Part shown: piece by piece, positions 4,754 to 5,892 of the stretch
Layout: each line of letters begins with the position of its first letter
How positions within the stretch are numbered: position 1 is the first letter of the stretch
From: an uncultured Alphaproteobacteria bacterium
GTDB taxonomy: Bacteria; Pseudomonadota; Alphaproteobacteria; Caulobacterales; Aquidulcibacteraceae
Direction of reading: 5' to 3'
Assembly: GCA_937967725.1 (NCBI GenBank)
Contig: CALBSY010000226.1
Location: 1-5,892, forward strand
Length of the DNA stretch: 5,892 bases
The notes under the pieces: model-generated
What the model saw: only the letters and a program-made list of their open reading frames with translations
Told to the model about the DNA's origin: nothing
The model's database searches: none
Program-made: the position numbers and the translations under genes

Positions 4754-5892
4754 ATGCGCGCTCTGTACTTCGCCATCATCGTTGCACTCGCCGCGTGCCA
4801 GCCGACCGCAGCGCCCGATCCGTTTCCGGCCGCCGACGCGCCGCGCGCGGCGGACGCCATGGAAGCCGCGCGAACGCACGTCGCCGCTAACGAACAGGCC
4901 ATTGTCGACGAATTGCGCGCGCTGCTGGCGCTGCCGAACGTCGCCTCCAACCCCGCCGACATCCGCGCCAACGCCGCCGCGCTCGTCGCCATGCTGGAGC
5001 GGCGCGGCGTCGAAGCGCGCATACTCGAAACCGGCGAAGCGCCGGTTTCGGTGTTCGGCCAACTCGATACGCCGGGCGCAACGCGCACGCTTCTGTTCTA
5101 CGCGCACTTCGATGGCCAGCCGGTCGGCCCGCCCGAACAATGGGCCACGCCGCCGTTTACGCCGACGCTGCGCAACGGCCGCCTTGAGGACGGCGGCCAA
5201 ATCGTCCCGTGGAACGCGGCAACCTATCCGTTGCCGGACGAAGCGCGGATCTACGCCCGCTCCGCCAGTGACGACAAATCGCCGATCGTCGCCGTGCTCG
5301 CGGCCATCGATGCGCTGCGCGCCGCGAACATTCCGCTCTCGGCCAACCTCAAGTTCTTTCTCGAAGGCGAGGAGGAGGCGGGCTCGCCCAACTTGGCGCG
5401 CACATTGGAGACGCATCGCGAAGCGCTCGCCGCCGACCTTTGGATTTTCGGCGACGGCCCGATCGATCCGCGCGGTCTGCCGCGCGTGGTGCTGGGCGTG
5501 CGCGGTGTGGCCAGCTTCCGCATCACCGTGTATGGCGCGGCGGGCGGTTTGCACTCCGGTCATTATGGCAACGTCGCGCCCAATCCCGGCGCGCGCCTCG
5601 CGCACCTGATCGCCTCGATGCGCGCGCCGGACGGGACGATTTTGGTGGAAGGGATGGACGCCGAGGCGCCGTCACAGGCGGCCCTGGCGCTGGCGCGCGA
5701 GGGTTTCGACAGCGAAGGCATGCTCGCCGGCCCGGCCATCCACGCGACCGAAAGCGGGCTCTCGTACGGCGAGTCGATTCTGCGCCCGTCGCTCAACGTC
5801 ACGCAGCTCAATTACGGCGGCGCCGGCGCGCAGCGTAATGCAATCGACGCCGAAGCAAGCGCGGGTTTCGACATCCGGCTCACGCCGGGCCT
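4754..5892 (+). CDS. M20-family metallopeptidase, predicted lipoprotein (3' end cut by window edge)
   Basis: Open from ATG 4754 to the right edge: 379 codons plus two bases, C-terminus missing. Residues 1-15 form a lipoprotein signal with lipobox LAAC (Cys15, followed by Gln16, compatible with the outer membrane). The M20 di-zinc site is complete as far as seen: YAHFDGQPV (116-124) with His118 and Asp120; YARSASDDK (167-175) with bridging Asp173; EGEEEAGS (204-211), where Glu207 is the likely general base and Glu208 a ligand; and FGDGP (232-236) with Asp234. GGLHSGHYG (264-272) starts the lid/dimerisation domain. The last zinc-ligand His would lie beyond the window. Such enzymes cleave dipeptides or N-acyl amino acids; the substrate is not predictable. 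About 55 residues separate His118 from Asp173, longer than in the classic enzymes. A G-rich ribosome site (4743-4748) lies 5 nt upstream. An in-frame ATG at 4736 would add six residues and is less likely. Confidence 0.9.
   Translation, partial: MRALYFAIIVALAACQPTAAPDPFPAADAPRAADAMEAARTHVAANEQAIVDELRALLALPNVASNPADIRANAAALVAMLERRGVEARILETGEAPVSVFGQLDTPGATRTLLFYAHFDGQPVGPPEQWATPPFTPTLRNGRLEDGGQIVPWNAATYPLPDEARIYARSASDDKSPIVAVLAAIDALRAANIPLSANLKFFLEGEEEAGSPNLARTLETHREALAADLWIFGDGPIDPRGLPRVVLGVRGVASFRITVYGAAGGLHSGHYGNVAPNPGARLAHLIASMRAPDGTILVEGMDAEAPSQAALALAREGFDSEGMLAGPAIHATESGLSYGESILRPSLNVTQLNYGGAGAQRNAIDAEASAGFDIRLTPG

Noticed and set aside
4119..5609. Long plus-strand frame (496 codons) over the Ala/Arg-rich gene and M20 gene
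   Set aside because: Ser/Arg/Pro-rich translation with no domains; the M20 motifs lie in a different frame starting at 4754.

Overview
This window looks like a chromosomal segment of an alphaproteobacterium. It is GC-rich (roughly 65-70% in the gene-dense parts). Its gene order, ydcF-ftsX-ftsE divergent from an MJ0042 zinc-ribbon gene and a phosphoribosyltransferase gene, is one I associate with Caulobacterales/Hyphomonadaceae-type genomes. The taxon is an inference from gene content and protein style, not from a marker gene.

Left block, minus strand (1-1995): a tightly packed run transcribed right to left, ftsE -> ftsX -> ydcF-like. ftsE and ftsX overlap by 4 bp (ATGA), and ftsX and the ydcF-like gene share one base (TGATG), so translation is probably coupled. 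FtsE (ATPase) and FtsX (four-helix membrane partner) form the ABC-type complex that couples the cytoplasmic division machinery to periplasmic cell-wall hydrolysis. The YdcF/DUF218 protein is a membrane-anchored envelope protein of uncertain function and is cut by the left edge. This FtsE departs from the ABC consensus at the Q-loop, the catalytic Glu, the D-loop and the H-switch, which is the most unusual protein-level observation here.

Middle block, plus strand (2063-3468): 67 bp separate ftsE from a divergent two-gene unit. This encodes an MJ0042-type zinc-ribbon membrane protein with a DUF3426-like extracytoplasmic domain. Only 5 bp later comes a hypoxanthine/purine phosphoribosyltransferase, probably starting at TTG.

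Accessory-looking patch (3469-4042): a 100-residue small protein of markedly lower GC (about 56%, against about 70% at the start of hpt). It is bracketed by two related copies of a ~28-bp dyad element (21/28 identical). The 200-bp spacer after it holds a nested inverted repeat and a strong GC hairpin directly in front of the next start codon, but no convincing gene.

Right block, plus strand (4043-5892): an Ala/Arg/Pro-rich uncharacterised protein whose middle appears to carry an in-frame palindromic repeat. It is followed by an M20-family metallopeptidase with a lipoprotein signal peptide, truncated by the right edge. I see no tRNA, rRNA, CRISPR array, transposase or prophage gene. I did not find a clear new multi-gene system; the best leads are the degenerate FtsE and the small palindromic elements.
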